Shown here: positions 1-10,670 of the stretch, piece after piece | How the letters are laid out: each line of letters begins with the position of its first letter | Position numbering within the stretch: position 1 is the first letter of the stretch | Assembly: GCA_037074705.1 (NCBI GenBank) | Contig: CM073590.1 | Location: forward strand, 216,658,746 to 216,722,745 | Length of the DNA stretch: 64,000 bases | Reading direction: 5' to 3' | Source of the DNA: Zhengitettix transpicula | Taxonomy: Eukaryota; Arthropoda; Insecta; Orthoptera; Tetrigidae | Program-made: the position numbers and the translations under genes | The notes under the pieces: model-generated | Database searches by the model: none | Seen by the model: only the letters and a program-made list of their open reading frames with translations | What the model was told of the DNA's origin: nothing

Positions 1-190
1 GGTTTTCCCTGCATTTCTTTAGGCGAATGCTGGTTAGGATCCTTAAACTATAGCCCGGGGGCCCTAGTAACCCTTGGCTACCTTCCTCCACACTTCCGCA
101 TCCCCCCCTTTCAAATCCCTTCCTATGCTATTAAAGGGGAGTTGCCCAAAGTGGATTACCCTCATGTAGCCTGTTGCCCTAAAAAAATCA
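1..190 (+). repeat. Long A-tailed GC-rich retroelement, 3' end (copy 1)
   Basis: The window opens inside this repeat. It shares with the other copies the stretch from GGTTTTCCCTGCAT through TAGCCCGGGGGCCCTAG and CTTCCGCATCCCCCC to GTAGCCTGTTGCCCT followed by seven A. Only the 3' part is in view. It may be a SINE or the 3' end of a non-LTR retrotransposon; I cannot name the family. Confidence 0.85.
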
Positions 191-1953
191 ATCTCTTAAG
201 AATAAAAAATTTCCCTACGACTGCTTTTTTTGCGGTCTCGTTTTAATTTTTAATTTGTGAACACTTCTCCAAATATAGGTTGTTTTTTCAAACTTATTCC
301 GTATGTATTTCACGTTTTGTTTTCTGTGTACGATTTAAATAGAACGCAAAGCCTTTCTTTCTTCTTGTAGTCAACGATTCCCACCCTAATATATCTCTAC
401 TTTATCTCGCCCATGACCGTATTACACATATTGCTGCTCCTCTCTGAAGCTTTCTTGGGCATCTATGTTTTTTTTCTATAAATACTCGAGTATATGACGA
501 ACCAGAGATTTATACCCAAATTCTTTTCATAAGCAGCTTCCATTTTTGTAAAGCTCTCATCACGATATACAGAATATTTGTCAAAAGAAAGAATGTTGCT
601 TACGTTACCGTTCGGCTGAAAGAAAATAAACACGTACCGGTGTTTACTCGTACATATATGATATTATCGGCACTGATGAATTATCTTCATGTTTCGTTGT
701 ATTCTGAAGATTCATTTTGGATGGTTTGGGATTTACTTTATCTTCCATATCCAATACCATTCTTAAGAATTCTACAAAACGCACTGTAATTAATGATTAA
801 ACTCTGACTTTGTCATTCGAGGAGTAATCCAGGAAATTTCCGTTTGGACTCCGTCACTGGTCGCAGTTACATTGTATACTAACTGGGTGCAGGTGTTGCC
901 CGTGTACTTATTTATATAATTCCGACAATTCCATGTTAATCTTTTGCAAAGAAGTGAATTTACCTATATCTAAATTATCCTAGTTCCGTACATATTTTCG
1001 ACCGATAGTGCATTAATTTAACAGCTATAAAATACGTAGAATTTTATTGCATCAATCACAACAAACATACCTCCGAATTTCTTTACGAATAGAATAATTA
1101 AATATACTCCGTGAGTATTGAAGGATATAATTTGACCCTCAGTCTTTAGACATTACAACACGTTAATTGATGAATTCTTAGCTAGATTCATAATGTAAAC
1201 AAATAGTCGCCATATTGGAGTCACTAATATGGCACGAAAATTAACTTACATTTTCCGAAAGGATCGTAAAGTATTTCGTATTGTTTTTTATCATCATTCG
1301 ATGGAATATTACTGAAAAAATTATACTTTTCATTTAATTAAAATATTTCTGCTTTATTTAATTATGGATAAAGGAACAATTTCCTTTGCATAGTAATGTC
1401 TCTCTATCTCGTGACGTCATGGTATCTTTGCGTGCAGTAATGATCACATGTTTCAATTGTAATTCTTTCTCACCCCCACAGTACCGCTCCTCGTCGTTGC
1501 ACTCTGTCCACGCGTTTAAATTTTGTATAAAGATTAACGTAAATACATGCATACAAATACACATTCTTTTTATTATTATATAGATATTGTATATTTTGAA
1601 ATTGTCAAGAAAACGACGGAAACTCGTGTATTGTTCGCTTCCCAGTCAACGTAATAATCTGATGACTTGTTGTCATAAAATTGGTACGAACTCAATTACT
1701 CAATCAGCAAAGATCAATATTATACAACGGCTTGTGTGAACTGCCGAATAAATTTGTGAAAGTCAAAGAGTGTGATTAATTTATGAGTGTTAGCACAAAA
1801 GTTAATATATGAACAGCGACCATCATGGTAAACCAATATACAGTGTACTTTTCGATCAGTAATTTAAGAGTATAGACATAAAATTAATATAGTAATTAAA
1901 AATAATGATACAGACTGAGATAACACTCAATGCAACTGGTAACCATAAACGGC
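191..1953. other. AT-rich stretch, nothing recognised
   Basis: AT-rich sequence with only short, non-conserved open frames (the longest about 68 codons near 1358-1583, on both strands and antisense to each other). No exon of the receptor, RNA gene or clear repeat was seen. Confidence 0.5.
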
Positions 1954-2310
1954 CTCAAACATTTATACTTAGTATTTCTGAGATTTAGGCACACTGTGCC
2001 ATTATCATATTTATAAAACTCGTTGAATATTCAAACTGATAATTAAAACAATTGAATTGCGACTTCATAATTATGGTAATAACAACCCGTAAATAGAACG
2101 TAAAACCCAAAACCGATCAATGTTTGGATACAGTAAGTCTAGTGGGAATTATTAAGCAGAAAAATTTCCGTTCCAATTACGGGCGGTTGTTACCATAATT
2201 GTGTAGTTGCAATTTTTAATAAATAGTTTTAAAATTCAACGAGTTTTATAAATATGTTAATGGCACAATCTGCGAAAATCTCAGAAATATAGAAAGAATA
2301 AATGCCTGAG
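1954..2310. repeat. Foldback element with long inverted arms
   Basis: Bases 1954-2092 and 2177-2310 are imperfect reverse complements over about 135 bases. Both arms contain ATTTATAAAACTCGTTGAAT and the ATTTCTGAGATTT block. They are separated by an 84-base loop. A transcript could fold into a long hairpin. There is no coding content, so it is probably a non-autonomous foldback DNA transposon. Confidence 0.8.
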
Positions 2311-3254
2311 ACTGTTACTGGCTTTTATTTGAATGGATACATGTACAATGAGTTTAAGCATTACACGTTTCAAGAAATCGAAGAATTTTTAGTGTATTTT
2401 TGGGTTTACTAATGATTTCACATAATCATTTAATTGGCAAAACCTCTCCCAACGATATAGTGACCAGTATTTAAATCTTTTATGCCGTCGAAAATAAAAT
2501 GGTATACACACATTGGAATTTTTTTTCTTTTTAATTTATTAATTTAGAATCATTTAAAATTCTATGAGCTAAATTTCTGACGGCTGTCAGATGTACTGGT
2601 CACATTAGAATTTGAAGAATTAAATTAATGCTATGGGGAAGAAGACCGTGAAGTATTCTTGAGTAAATAAATGGATGCAGTAGTCAGCGAGTAAAGAAGG
2701 AAGGCGATTTCACGAAGTCATACGACGTCAGCTTGTTTATGTGCTCGGACGGAAATCCCTTAGGAGGTTGCGGTTTCCAAACATCGGGACAAGAATTGTG
2801 AGGAAAGAGGACACGCTGATCGAGTGGGCTCGAATGGAAGCAGGAAGCATCTGTGATACGACTTAGAGTTCAGACGAAAGGAGACTAAGGAGCAGCTCGA
2901 TCTTTTATAACCATACCTGAGACGGAAAGAATGCGGTGGAAATTTTTAATATTAATCTCTATAAAATTCAATGAGGAAATATTACCTCTGAATTAAAAGC
3001 CAAGAATTTAAAGCTGTTTCAATTAAATATAAACCTGCATGTAAGTTAGGAACAGGAATTCTTCAAAATCGTAATTATTAATCGTTATTATGAATGAATA
3101 AGATCTGTAAATTAATATCACTTCTGACGTTAAATTTTTAATCAGTTAAATATTACTAATATATTTTTCTAATGTTTACCACTTTATAGGAAAGAGATCT
3201 AGTGTAACATATTAACTTAATAAACCTGTATCATATATTACATATTTCTAAGTT
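2311..3254. other. Unassigned stretch with a G+C-richer block
   Basis: Mostly AT-rich. About 2640-2930 is richer in G+C and reads unlike its surroundings, but all six frames are broken and I recognise no protein. It may be an old transposon fragment. Confidence 0.4.
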
Positions 3255-3740
3255 TTCTTGCTTCATCAGTCTATTGACTGGTTTGATGCGGCTCTCGATA
3301 GTGCTCAGGGCTGAGCTATCCTCTTCAGATTACAATTTTTCCTGCGTCTGACATTCACAATTACTTCACTACTATTCTTGTCCCCAACTTGAACTTCCAA
3401 TGCTAAGTTAGCCAAACTGTGGTATTAATATGTACCTTAGCAGCTTGCCTCGTCTTCCAGTTATACTGCTCCAAAGACTTATTCCTTATCTGTGAGTTCT
3501 AAAATTACCTTTTTCGTAACTTTGTCAGTCCATTTGATCTGCATCATCCAGTCTACTACTATCAGGGCTTCCATTTGTCCATTTTTCACATCAGTTTGGA
3601 CCTTTACAAGAAACTTTGTCCTCAATAAAATTTCAATTTTGGAAATCCCATTCTTCTTTTGCCTTCTTTACTGCGTATATCCTTGGCAATCATACTGCGC
3701 ACACTGCGAAACTCATTCCTCGCCTGCAGATCTAATTTAA
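3255..3740 (-). repeat. Degenerate dispersed repeat, possibly LINE remnant
   Basis: Contains GACTGGTTTGATGCGGCTCT and CTTGCCTCGTCTTCCAGTT, resembling from memory a dispersed repeat common in insect genomes and usually read as the antisense of a non-LTR retrotransposon end. No intact frame on either strand; the 82-codon + strand frame here is accidental. Identity is tentative. Confidence 0.35.
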
Positions 3741-4199
3741 TATTATATGGGACTGTGGTTTCATATTTACTGATAATCATGACTAACGTTTTCCACTATT
3801 TGCTTTTACTTTGAAATTCAGTTTCCATATAAGAGTTATTGTAACTTCAAAGTTTGTTGGAGACAAAAATCAATTTAAATTTAAACTTTTATCTTAATCT
3901 GAAAAGACAAAAATCAATTTAAATATAACATTTTTATCATAATCTGCAAAGATGTTTGCAAATCGACTCAAAATATGACATTTCCAGAGTGAGTATTAGT
4001 GTGTGGAATTCCTGAAGGAGTAAAGTTTTAGATAAACAAATAGCCAAATAGCAGACAAAAATAAATGATTAAATAAATACCACACAACCTTTCTGCAATC
4101 TTTTTTGCTTCCGGCAGGGTTTTTAGTTCGTCATCTGGTTTGTGTGACGTGTCGTTCTTTCTGTTTAGTATTTCTAGTATCTTATGAAAGCAACAGCCG

Positions 4200-4410
4200 A
4201 CTTGCTGTGGTGTAGTGATCAGCGTCATTGCCTCGATCACAGAGGTTTTGAATGCCGGCATGGGCATGGACGCTTATGCTGATCTTGGTTACAAAAAATG
4301 GGGTTAAGAGTGAGAGAGAATCGACACTCTGACCAGATGTCTGTCATTCCTAAATCCACTATGTGCCATGTAATATGACAGTCTGTGGTGGGCTATTCTA
4401 TATTTAGGTT
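4200..4410 (+). repeat. tRNA-derived SINE (copy 1)
   Basis: The head GTGGTGTAGTGATCAGCG resembles a pol III A box, and GAGGTTTTGAATGCCGGC is a decayed B box. It is followed by GGCATGGGCATGGA and a body ending ATGTAATATGACAGTCTGT. The same body and head occur in reverse at about 33735-33966, where the B box is closer to GGTTCGANNCC. The tRNA-like head with a conserved unrelated tail is the SINE pattern. Confidence 0.75.
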
Positions 4411-4439
4411 CAAAGGTCAAATTTATTAATAATATAAGG

Positions 4440-5240
4440 TTTGTTGGGCGCCACCTGCAAGAAATTATTCACTCGCAGGAAAGAAAATACAATATTTAAT
4501 TAATAAAAAAGACAATAATTTATTTTATCAGAATTTATATAATCGCCCACACATTCTTAAACACGAAAGCTCTCCAGCCTCGCCAGGGATGCATGTACCC
4601 CCCCTCCCCTTTCTCAGGATTAACCGTGGTTATGTTTGTGGCAAACCGACGCGATACCTGGAAGCATGGAATGCGACTTACCAGGTCTGGAGCTCGGACA
4701 GGGTCGATTCCCTTTGGCGAATCTCTCTCTGCAGCAGCAGCAGACGACCGGGGCCCCACGTGTACACCAAAATTGTCCAGGATCAACTCTCTATGATGGT
4801 CCAGAGTGATCTCCACGTGCTCCTAGACTGCCCTCACTGAAGGTCCAGATCGATCTCTCCCGTGTTCGCTGACTTCTCTCTCTCCGTCCTCAAAAATCCC
4901 TATCTCCTGGTTGGTCCTTGTCTACACGTGACCCCTATTTTAGGGCCGTACCTTCCCGGTCGTCTACCCCTTTCTTGGCCGACCATGGCCTTGTTTGCGG
5001 GACTTGCGGATTTTCCCAATCCACCCCGCCATTGTCTTCTGTCTGCTGCTCGACCCCGGCAAGCCACGTTTCCATGTTTCCGGGCAGTAATTTAGACAAA
5101 TGTTATAAAAATATTTGGTATACAAATTGAAAACTAAAGGCGCACCATAAGTCTGGCAGTCGTCTCGGCAGGCCAAGGTTCTTAATGGGGTGTGGAGATA
5201 AGGAGAACAATAATAAAATATGACAGCATAAAGGATTGCA
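4440..5240 (-). mobile_element. Possible LTR and primer-binding site of an LTR retrotransposon, remnant
   Basis: On the minus strand TGGCGCCCAACAAACC (about 4440-4453) matches the start of a Lys-tRNA type primer-binding site, TGGCGCCCAAC, and is preceded two bases earlier by a sequence ending TTGCA. The region above it to about 5240, which ends TTGCA on the plus strand as a matching TGCAA start would, is G+C-rich at 4540-5070, unlike its flanks. The other LTR and gag/pol are not seen. No open frame in it resembles a retroelement protein. An LTR fits, but other transposons remain possible. Confidence 0.35.
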
Positions 5241-5403
5241 TAAACGTTGGATGTTATTTATTTAAAAAATTATTTTTATCCGTATATGGCTATTTATTTT
5301 TGTAATTAGTATACTTTTAACAGTGAAGTAATATTTTGTCTCTTAGCTTCCACTTCCAGGGTTTAATTGTTTCGGATGGGATTGATTCTTAGTAATTTAA
5401 TTT

Positions 5404-5883
5404 GTGTGCCTTCTTCTGAGTCCTAAATGCTTATTTGTCTTTTCAAGAACAGGGCTAACACAATTCTCCGTTGTTTTGGGAGTAGATATTCCGAATAGAA
5501 ACTGTGGAGGGACTCGAATAGTCTTTGCTTTAACGCCTGATAAGTCACGGGCTACTTTCAGCTTTTGCCCTCCTATTTCATGGTGTTATAATAACCACAC
5601 GTGTATTATATTTTTTGTTCCTAAGACCGTTGTAGGTTATGTTGCGGGGTGTGCATTGTCTGACGTTTCAACAGAGTTCGGTGGTTATCTGGTTGATTTA
5701 GAACGCTTCCACTGTTCTCCGAGGCTAACCACAAACCATCTATATTCGGAAGGCACGTGCCCTTGCCAAAACGTAACATGTAGAACTAACCGCGTGCTGC
5801 TGATTCATTTTCGTACTACAATGGGCACGTTCACTTTGAAGCTACCTCCATTATTTAGTGGAAAATTAGAACTGCAGCTATAG
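5404..5883 (+). other. Unrecognised 159-codon open frame
   Basis: The longest uninterrupted frame outside the receptor exons. ATG at 5404, TAG at 5881. The product is rich in Cys, Thr, Phe and Leu, with no signal peptide, repeat or domain I recognise. Local G+C is higher than the flanks. The segment could be a transposon or UTR fragment as easily as a gene, and no splice structure or neighbour supports it. It does not match the missing N-terminus of the receptor. Confidence 0.2.
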
Positions 5884-6853
5884 CCGAAGCTGAGGTTAGG
5901 AAGGTCCCGTGAGAGGTTAAGAATGTGCTGTTTATAGAGAATCTTGGTGTTGGTTCATGTGTCAGAATTTTCCGTAACCGTGACACGAATATTTATTTAT
6001 TGCAAATAGTTTAATACATTTTTCGAAATCTTTATCCGCCAACTATTTTACAAATAATAGTCAAAGTTACATTAATTGCTGAATCCGATTTATTTATTTT
6101 AAATGAAAGTATCCAACATTTTCAATGGAGCAATTTCAAAACATTAAGTCAACTTTTGTTAATTGTGCACAGTCATCGTCACAAAACGAAACGCAATCCG
6201 GCCATCTCGAATGTACTTCACGTCTAATTCGGATATAGTTCGTTGTCAAGGATTGAAGTTATTCCGCTTTTTTTCAGTTTATCGAGTAATTCTGATTTAC
6301 GTGGAATGTGGTATATGCACGTTTACAACTTTAACAAGGCGGGACACTTTATTAATATCCGTATCCGGAACGGTTAGAATTTGCAACTCCGTCTGACAAC
6401 CGAATGTGTAGTGTATAATTTTTGCCGTTGTTTAATCGTCAACTTACTGAACCTGTATTTAATTAAACTAAGTTATTTTTCTGATAAACTGGGACAATAG
6501 TAATTTGTCAATCTACATGCAGAGAAATCCGTCGAGTCGACCCAATTTATGGAATAGATGTTGGGTTTTTATATAGTATGTAAACGTTTATTGTTTCAGT
6601 TACCTGTAGCTTAAGACCATCTATTTAATTTCCGGTTGTCCATTTTAAATTTTTGAGATCTTCATTTTTCAGAGTCGTTGTCCGTGGTAAAAAAAATTCG
6701 CAAATATTTGGTTCGTAACCGAGTTAGTGCTGTAAATAATTACGTAAATCGCTTAGATATAAAATAAAAGTAATACGTGTAGGAATTAACGGAACAGGAA
6801 TGCCACACGTTAATCCATTTCCATAAATGGATATTTTCGTGCGAGATGTCGAT
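5884..6853. other. AT-rich stretch, nothing recognised
   Basis: A 77-codon frame at 6163-6396 has no recognisable similarity. No repeats or RNA features were noticed. Confidence 0.4.
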
Positions 6854-7033
6854 ACTATAGTCTGCACCACGAAAATGTAATATCAAGGTCACGGAATATT
6901 CCGGCTGTGTTGACTAACATTGTCTCGAATATTAGCGAGTTCAAAATGTTGCTACGCTGCCTCATGAGGTGTGAGGTGAGGGGCGCTTACTTATTTGACC
7001 TTGGTATTACATTTTCGTGGCACAGAATATAGT
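6854..7033. mobile_element. MITE with 37-bp terminal inverted repeats (copy 1)
   Basis: The ends ACTATAGTCTGCACCACGAA and (reverse complement of the right end) ACTATATTCTGTGCCACGAA begin 37-base inverted repeats that agree at 33 positions. The element is 180 bases long with no coding potential. A second copy with the same ends and the internal GCTGTGTTG block lies at 38428-38624. Size and structure are those of a miniature inverted-repeat DNA transposon. Confidence 0.8.
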
Positions 7034-8039
7034 GTTTCATAAAGACAATATATCGATTGAAAACTCCTGTTTTCTTCAAAAATATATTATAATTTACACA
7101 TTTTAAAAAGTGGACTTTATTATATATATGATTAAGTAAAAAAATGGCTTATTCCTGGCAATTTAATAGTAGCTCTGGCTTATAGTCTTAAGACTGAGAA
7201 ATCGAGGAAAATACATAATGAGAAAGTGAATTCGTAAAAAAGTTTACCTGTTTCAGATAATCTCTGTATTACATAGTTTATAAACGTGTCTGAACTTTAT
7301 ATAGGTTTGGCTACAGAAGGGGGCTGAATAATGATTTCTTGCAACACACATAATCAATTACATGCTGCTTTTTTATTCTGCGACATTTTTAAGAATCCAT
7401 TCACTAGATATTCTGTCACCCAAATACGTCCAGGTAACATAAAAATGATTAAAACGTAATTGTATTTGTGTGATTTTGTTACTCTACTTCTGAATTTTAG
7501 TTAAAATTGCAAATAATTTAATTTTATCTGAAATGTTATTTAATCTTTATCACTGATTGACTCCTGTTTATGACATTATTTTGTAAAGTTAAAATATTTT
7601 CCCCGATTTTCTGTAGTTATTTATGAACTATCAATGTATTTACTTTTCAAATTTTGTATTCTACTATTGTATATGTTTCTAAATATACATTGTCTTATTT
7701 ACATTGAGTATTTTTTCTCTTTTCTTTGGTAATTTTTAATACTTTTGTCTTGTCCTTTTTCTCTGGAGTGAGTAAGAAATATAGGAAATAACACAATGAA
7801 TATGAAAATTAAATACGCAATGGGGCACAATTAGTCATTGGTAGGGTCTTTACAATGGGAAAAAATGCATCCATCAAATAATGTAATTGAAACAAAGACC
7901 AACGCTATATAGATTATTTTGCTGGAATAGAGATAAGAGTGTCAGAACTTTAAACGGTCACGTTGGCAACAACGCTTGAAATGTTGTGACGCTCTGCAGT
8001 AACAGCCGTGTTCATTATTGTTTGTCAAATAGACATGCA
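7034..8039. other. AT-rich stretch, nothing recognised
   Basis: Low-complexity AT-rich DNA. No exon, RNA gene or repeat was identified. Confidence 0.4.
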
Positions 8040-8415
8040 GATATACTGGTTTCAAAAACGGATTGAAACATTATTAACAAAATATGTTCTCGGTTCGACA
8101 GGCGTTTAAATGGTCGCAGCCACAACTGGTTAATGTTGACGTACGCAATGTTTTTTTCCAACAGGACGGTGCCACATGTCTCACAGCGTTGTATTGCTGC
8201 ATGGGAAATTTACTGGAAAAGATATTTCACGGAATGGTGCTGAGAATTGTCGGAACAGATCGTTGTATTTTATCCCTTTGGACTGTGTGAAATCGAAGGT
8301 TTATGATAACATGCAACGAAACTTCTGTGACCTTTCAACAGAATATCACAACCATCACGCGAATGTGTGGCATATATACAGTGGAAGACATTGGTTCTCC
8401 AGACGATTCTGAAAA
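8040..8415 (+). pseudogene. Transposase remnant, mariner/Tc1 (IS630) type
   Basis: The frame from 8084 encodes VFFQQDGATCLTA, the conserved F-Q-Q-D-G-A-x-x-H-T-A block holding an Asp of the DDE/D catalytic triad. A shift to another frame continues with IPLDCVKSKVYDNM, corresponding to the usual P-x-D-x-F-L-W-G-x-x-K-x-x-V-Y segment. The histidine of the first block is lost, the middle is scrambled and at least one frameshift is present, so no active enzyme is made. Only the C-terminal half is recognisable. Confidence 0.7.
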
Positions 8416-8589
8416 AAAAATAATGTAGTGGAAGTATCTTAAATTGGAGTATGTGAAGTGATAAGTATCGATATAATTGCATTACGTGACAAATAATAGT
8501 TAACAGTTATGACATTATATAATATCTAGTATGAATCAAGTTTTAATTTTTGTATTGTTAATGTCTTCTTTTTGACGAATTATATTATT

Positions 8590-9200
8590 AAGTGTAAATA
8601 AAGTTTTTTTTATCTACGTATCTTTGATCCACTTCGATGTGACCGCTCCTGCAACAAATCTATAAGATGCAATCTCATGTCGAGAAATAGGAGTCTTTTG
8701 GTCCCTAAACTTTCCGAGTCGAAGTAATTTGTGCGGACATTGTATTATTTGTCAACAGCGAGACGATTTTCCGGAAAAAGTTAATCACTGCAACTGTGCT
8801 ATCTCCTTTCTCTGTCGAACTGTCCGAAGAAAGGCTGTGGGGTTAAATCTCGGCGGAAAAGGTCGATACCTCATCTGGCTGGCCCTTTGTCGCCGAGGTA
8901 ACTACTCGACCGGCTACAGATGGGAAGAGCTGTTATTTCAGGCCACATTATCGCCGTGATACAGCTCCAGCATCGTACGTACGGCCTGTGGCAACGTTTT
9001 TCATTTTATTAACACGTGACGTAGCAAAGAGCTCCGACAGTTGGTGCCCGGGTTACACAGCACCCATTCAAACAATGCCACGCAAACGTTTTTATTCATA
9101 CCCAACGTTGAACTGTATGATTCTTTCATCTCTGTTCAGGATTAAATTCCCCAGATCGTTATACAACCCCCCCCCCTATTATTCGTCATAGTATTTACCG
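8590..9200 (+). other. G+C-richer block with 76-codon frame, unrecognised
   Basis: Bases 8640-9130 are richer in G+C than the flanks. The frame 8729-8959 has several Cys and His (MCGHCIICQQRDDF, HCNCAISFLC) but does not fit a zinc finger I can name. It is preceded by TGTAAATAAAG at about 8594. Probably transposon-derived, but this is not shown. A run of C occurs near 9168. Confidence 0.3.
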
Positions 9201-9954
9201 CGCAGCATTCACTTGTACATGACTGTTATTCACTTCAGACACTTGATTATTTATGACATTATTCTGAAAATAAATACATTAAATTAGACTTCTGATGATA
9301 TAAGTTCTCCATGACAAAAAGTATTCTATAATGTATTTTATAACGTAAAGTATCCATAAAGGTGGCATAATATTTTAGAACATATACGAGATTATCCTTA
9401 GCAAAGCAATTTCAATTTTACATTAATTAATAATCGAAAATGTCAAATTATAAGCAGAAGTTTAAATAAAAACTCCTACGACATGAATGAATGAATAAAT
9501 CCATCTTAAGTAAGTCGAATAGGTACAGGAAACGCCGTAGGATTTTTTCTTAAAATTTCTGTCTGTATTTAGCCATTTTCGCTTGTTGATATTAACTAAA
9601 AGACATTAATACTCTTTATTATAACGCTAATTGCCTAAATTTGAAAAATATGCTTCCTTTTAATACTAAGAAAATTTCAGAGGAAAAACTAAAGTGTTTT
9701 ATTATCAGTCATCTGATTTTCCTTTAGAACGGAAAATATGGTGGAAGAACTTCATGCTATATGGTTAAAAAAATATCATAAGTTTTTATGTATGTTCAAC
9801 ATAAAACAGAAATGTATGGAGCATTTTCAATTAAACGTGGTGCACGTACTACTTGAAATCTAATAAAAATATTATGGGGATATTACACGATTAGGTCCCA
9901 TAGGTGGGATGTTAAGGATGGAGAGCATAAAATTATGTGAAACCAACAGATATT
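9201..9954. other. AT-rich stretch, nothing recognised
   Basis: No coding, RNA or repeat signal noticed apart from short GAAT repeats near 9484. Confidence 0.4.
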
Positions 9955-10670
9955 GAAGGAAGCCCGTGAGAGCTGATCTCTCGCAAGTGAACCTTCCCGG
10001 AAAGCTGACGGCACAACCTTTGGGGATGCCTTCTTCTCTCTTCGTTTTTTTTAAGTAAGGTTCCCACAAGCCGAGGCACCTCGGCCAGTTTTGAGAGGTG
10101 TATGTTCCGGGGTAGCATACGGAAAGAGTTGTTCGCTATTCGTATTGGAACATTCGGCCTGCTGCCTCCTAAACTGGTCGAGGCACGGAGAAGGGAATGC
10201 TGCGTCCCCACAGCAAACTCTTCTCCTTTTGAACTAAGCTAAGAGTTGTTCGCTGTTCCCATAGGAACAGTCGGCCAGCTGCCTCCTAAACTGGTCGAGG
10301 CACGGAGAAGGTAATGCTGCGTCCCCACAGCAAACGACTCTCCCGCTATCGGAAGGGCGTGGAACAAGTACCCAATGCCCGACCTACCTGATGCAGGTTT
10401 TTCTAGGGTTTTCCCTGTATTACTTTTAGGCGAATGCCGAGTAGGATCCTTAAACTATAGCCCGGGGGCCCTAGTTAACCCTTGGCTACCTACCTCTACC
10501 TTTCCGCATCCCCCTTTCAAATCTCTTCCTATGCTATTAAAGGGAAGTTGCCACCATGTGGATTACCCTCATGTAGCCTGTTAACCTAAAAAAACCATTT
10601 CAATCTCTTTTCTACGCTGTAGGAGGGGAGAGGCCTCGATGTGGATTTCCTTATACATAGCCTGCCTACT
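9955..10670 (+). repeat. Long A-tailed GC-rich retroelement (copy 2), with internal duplications
   Basis: Begins GAAGGAAGCCCGTGAGAG like the full-length copy at 57703 and ends at the common 3' end near 10595. Two changes mark it: a 117-base tandem duplication (10125-10241 and 10242-10358, starting AGAGTTGTTCGCT), and a second, more diverged copy of the 3' end (about 10596-10670). The element has no intact frame of convincing length. Confidence 0.85.
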
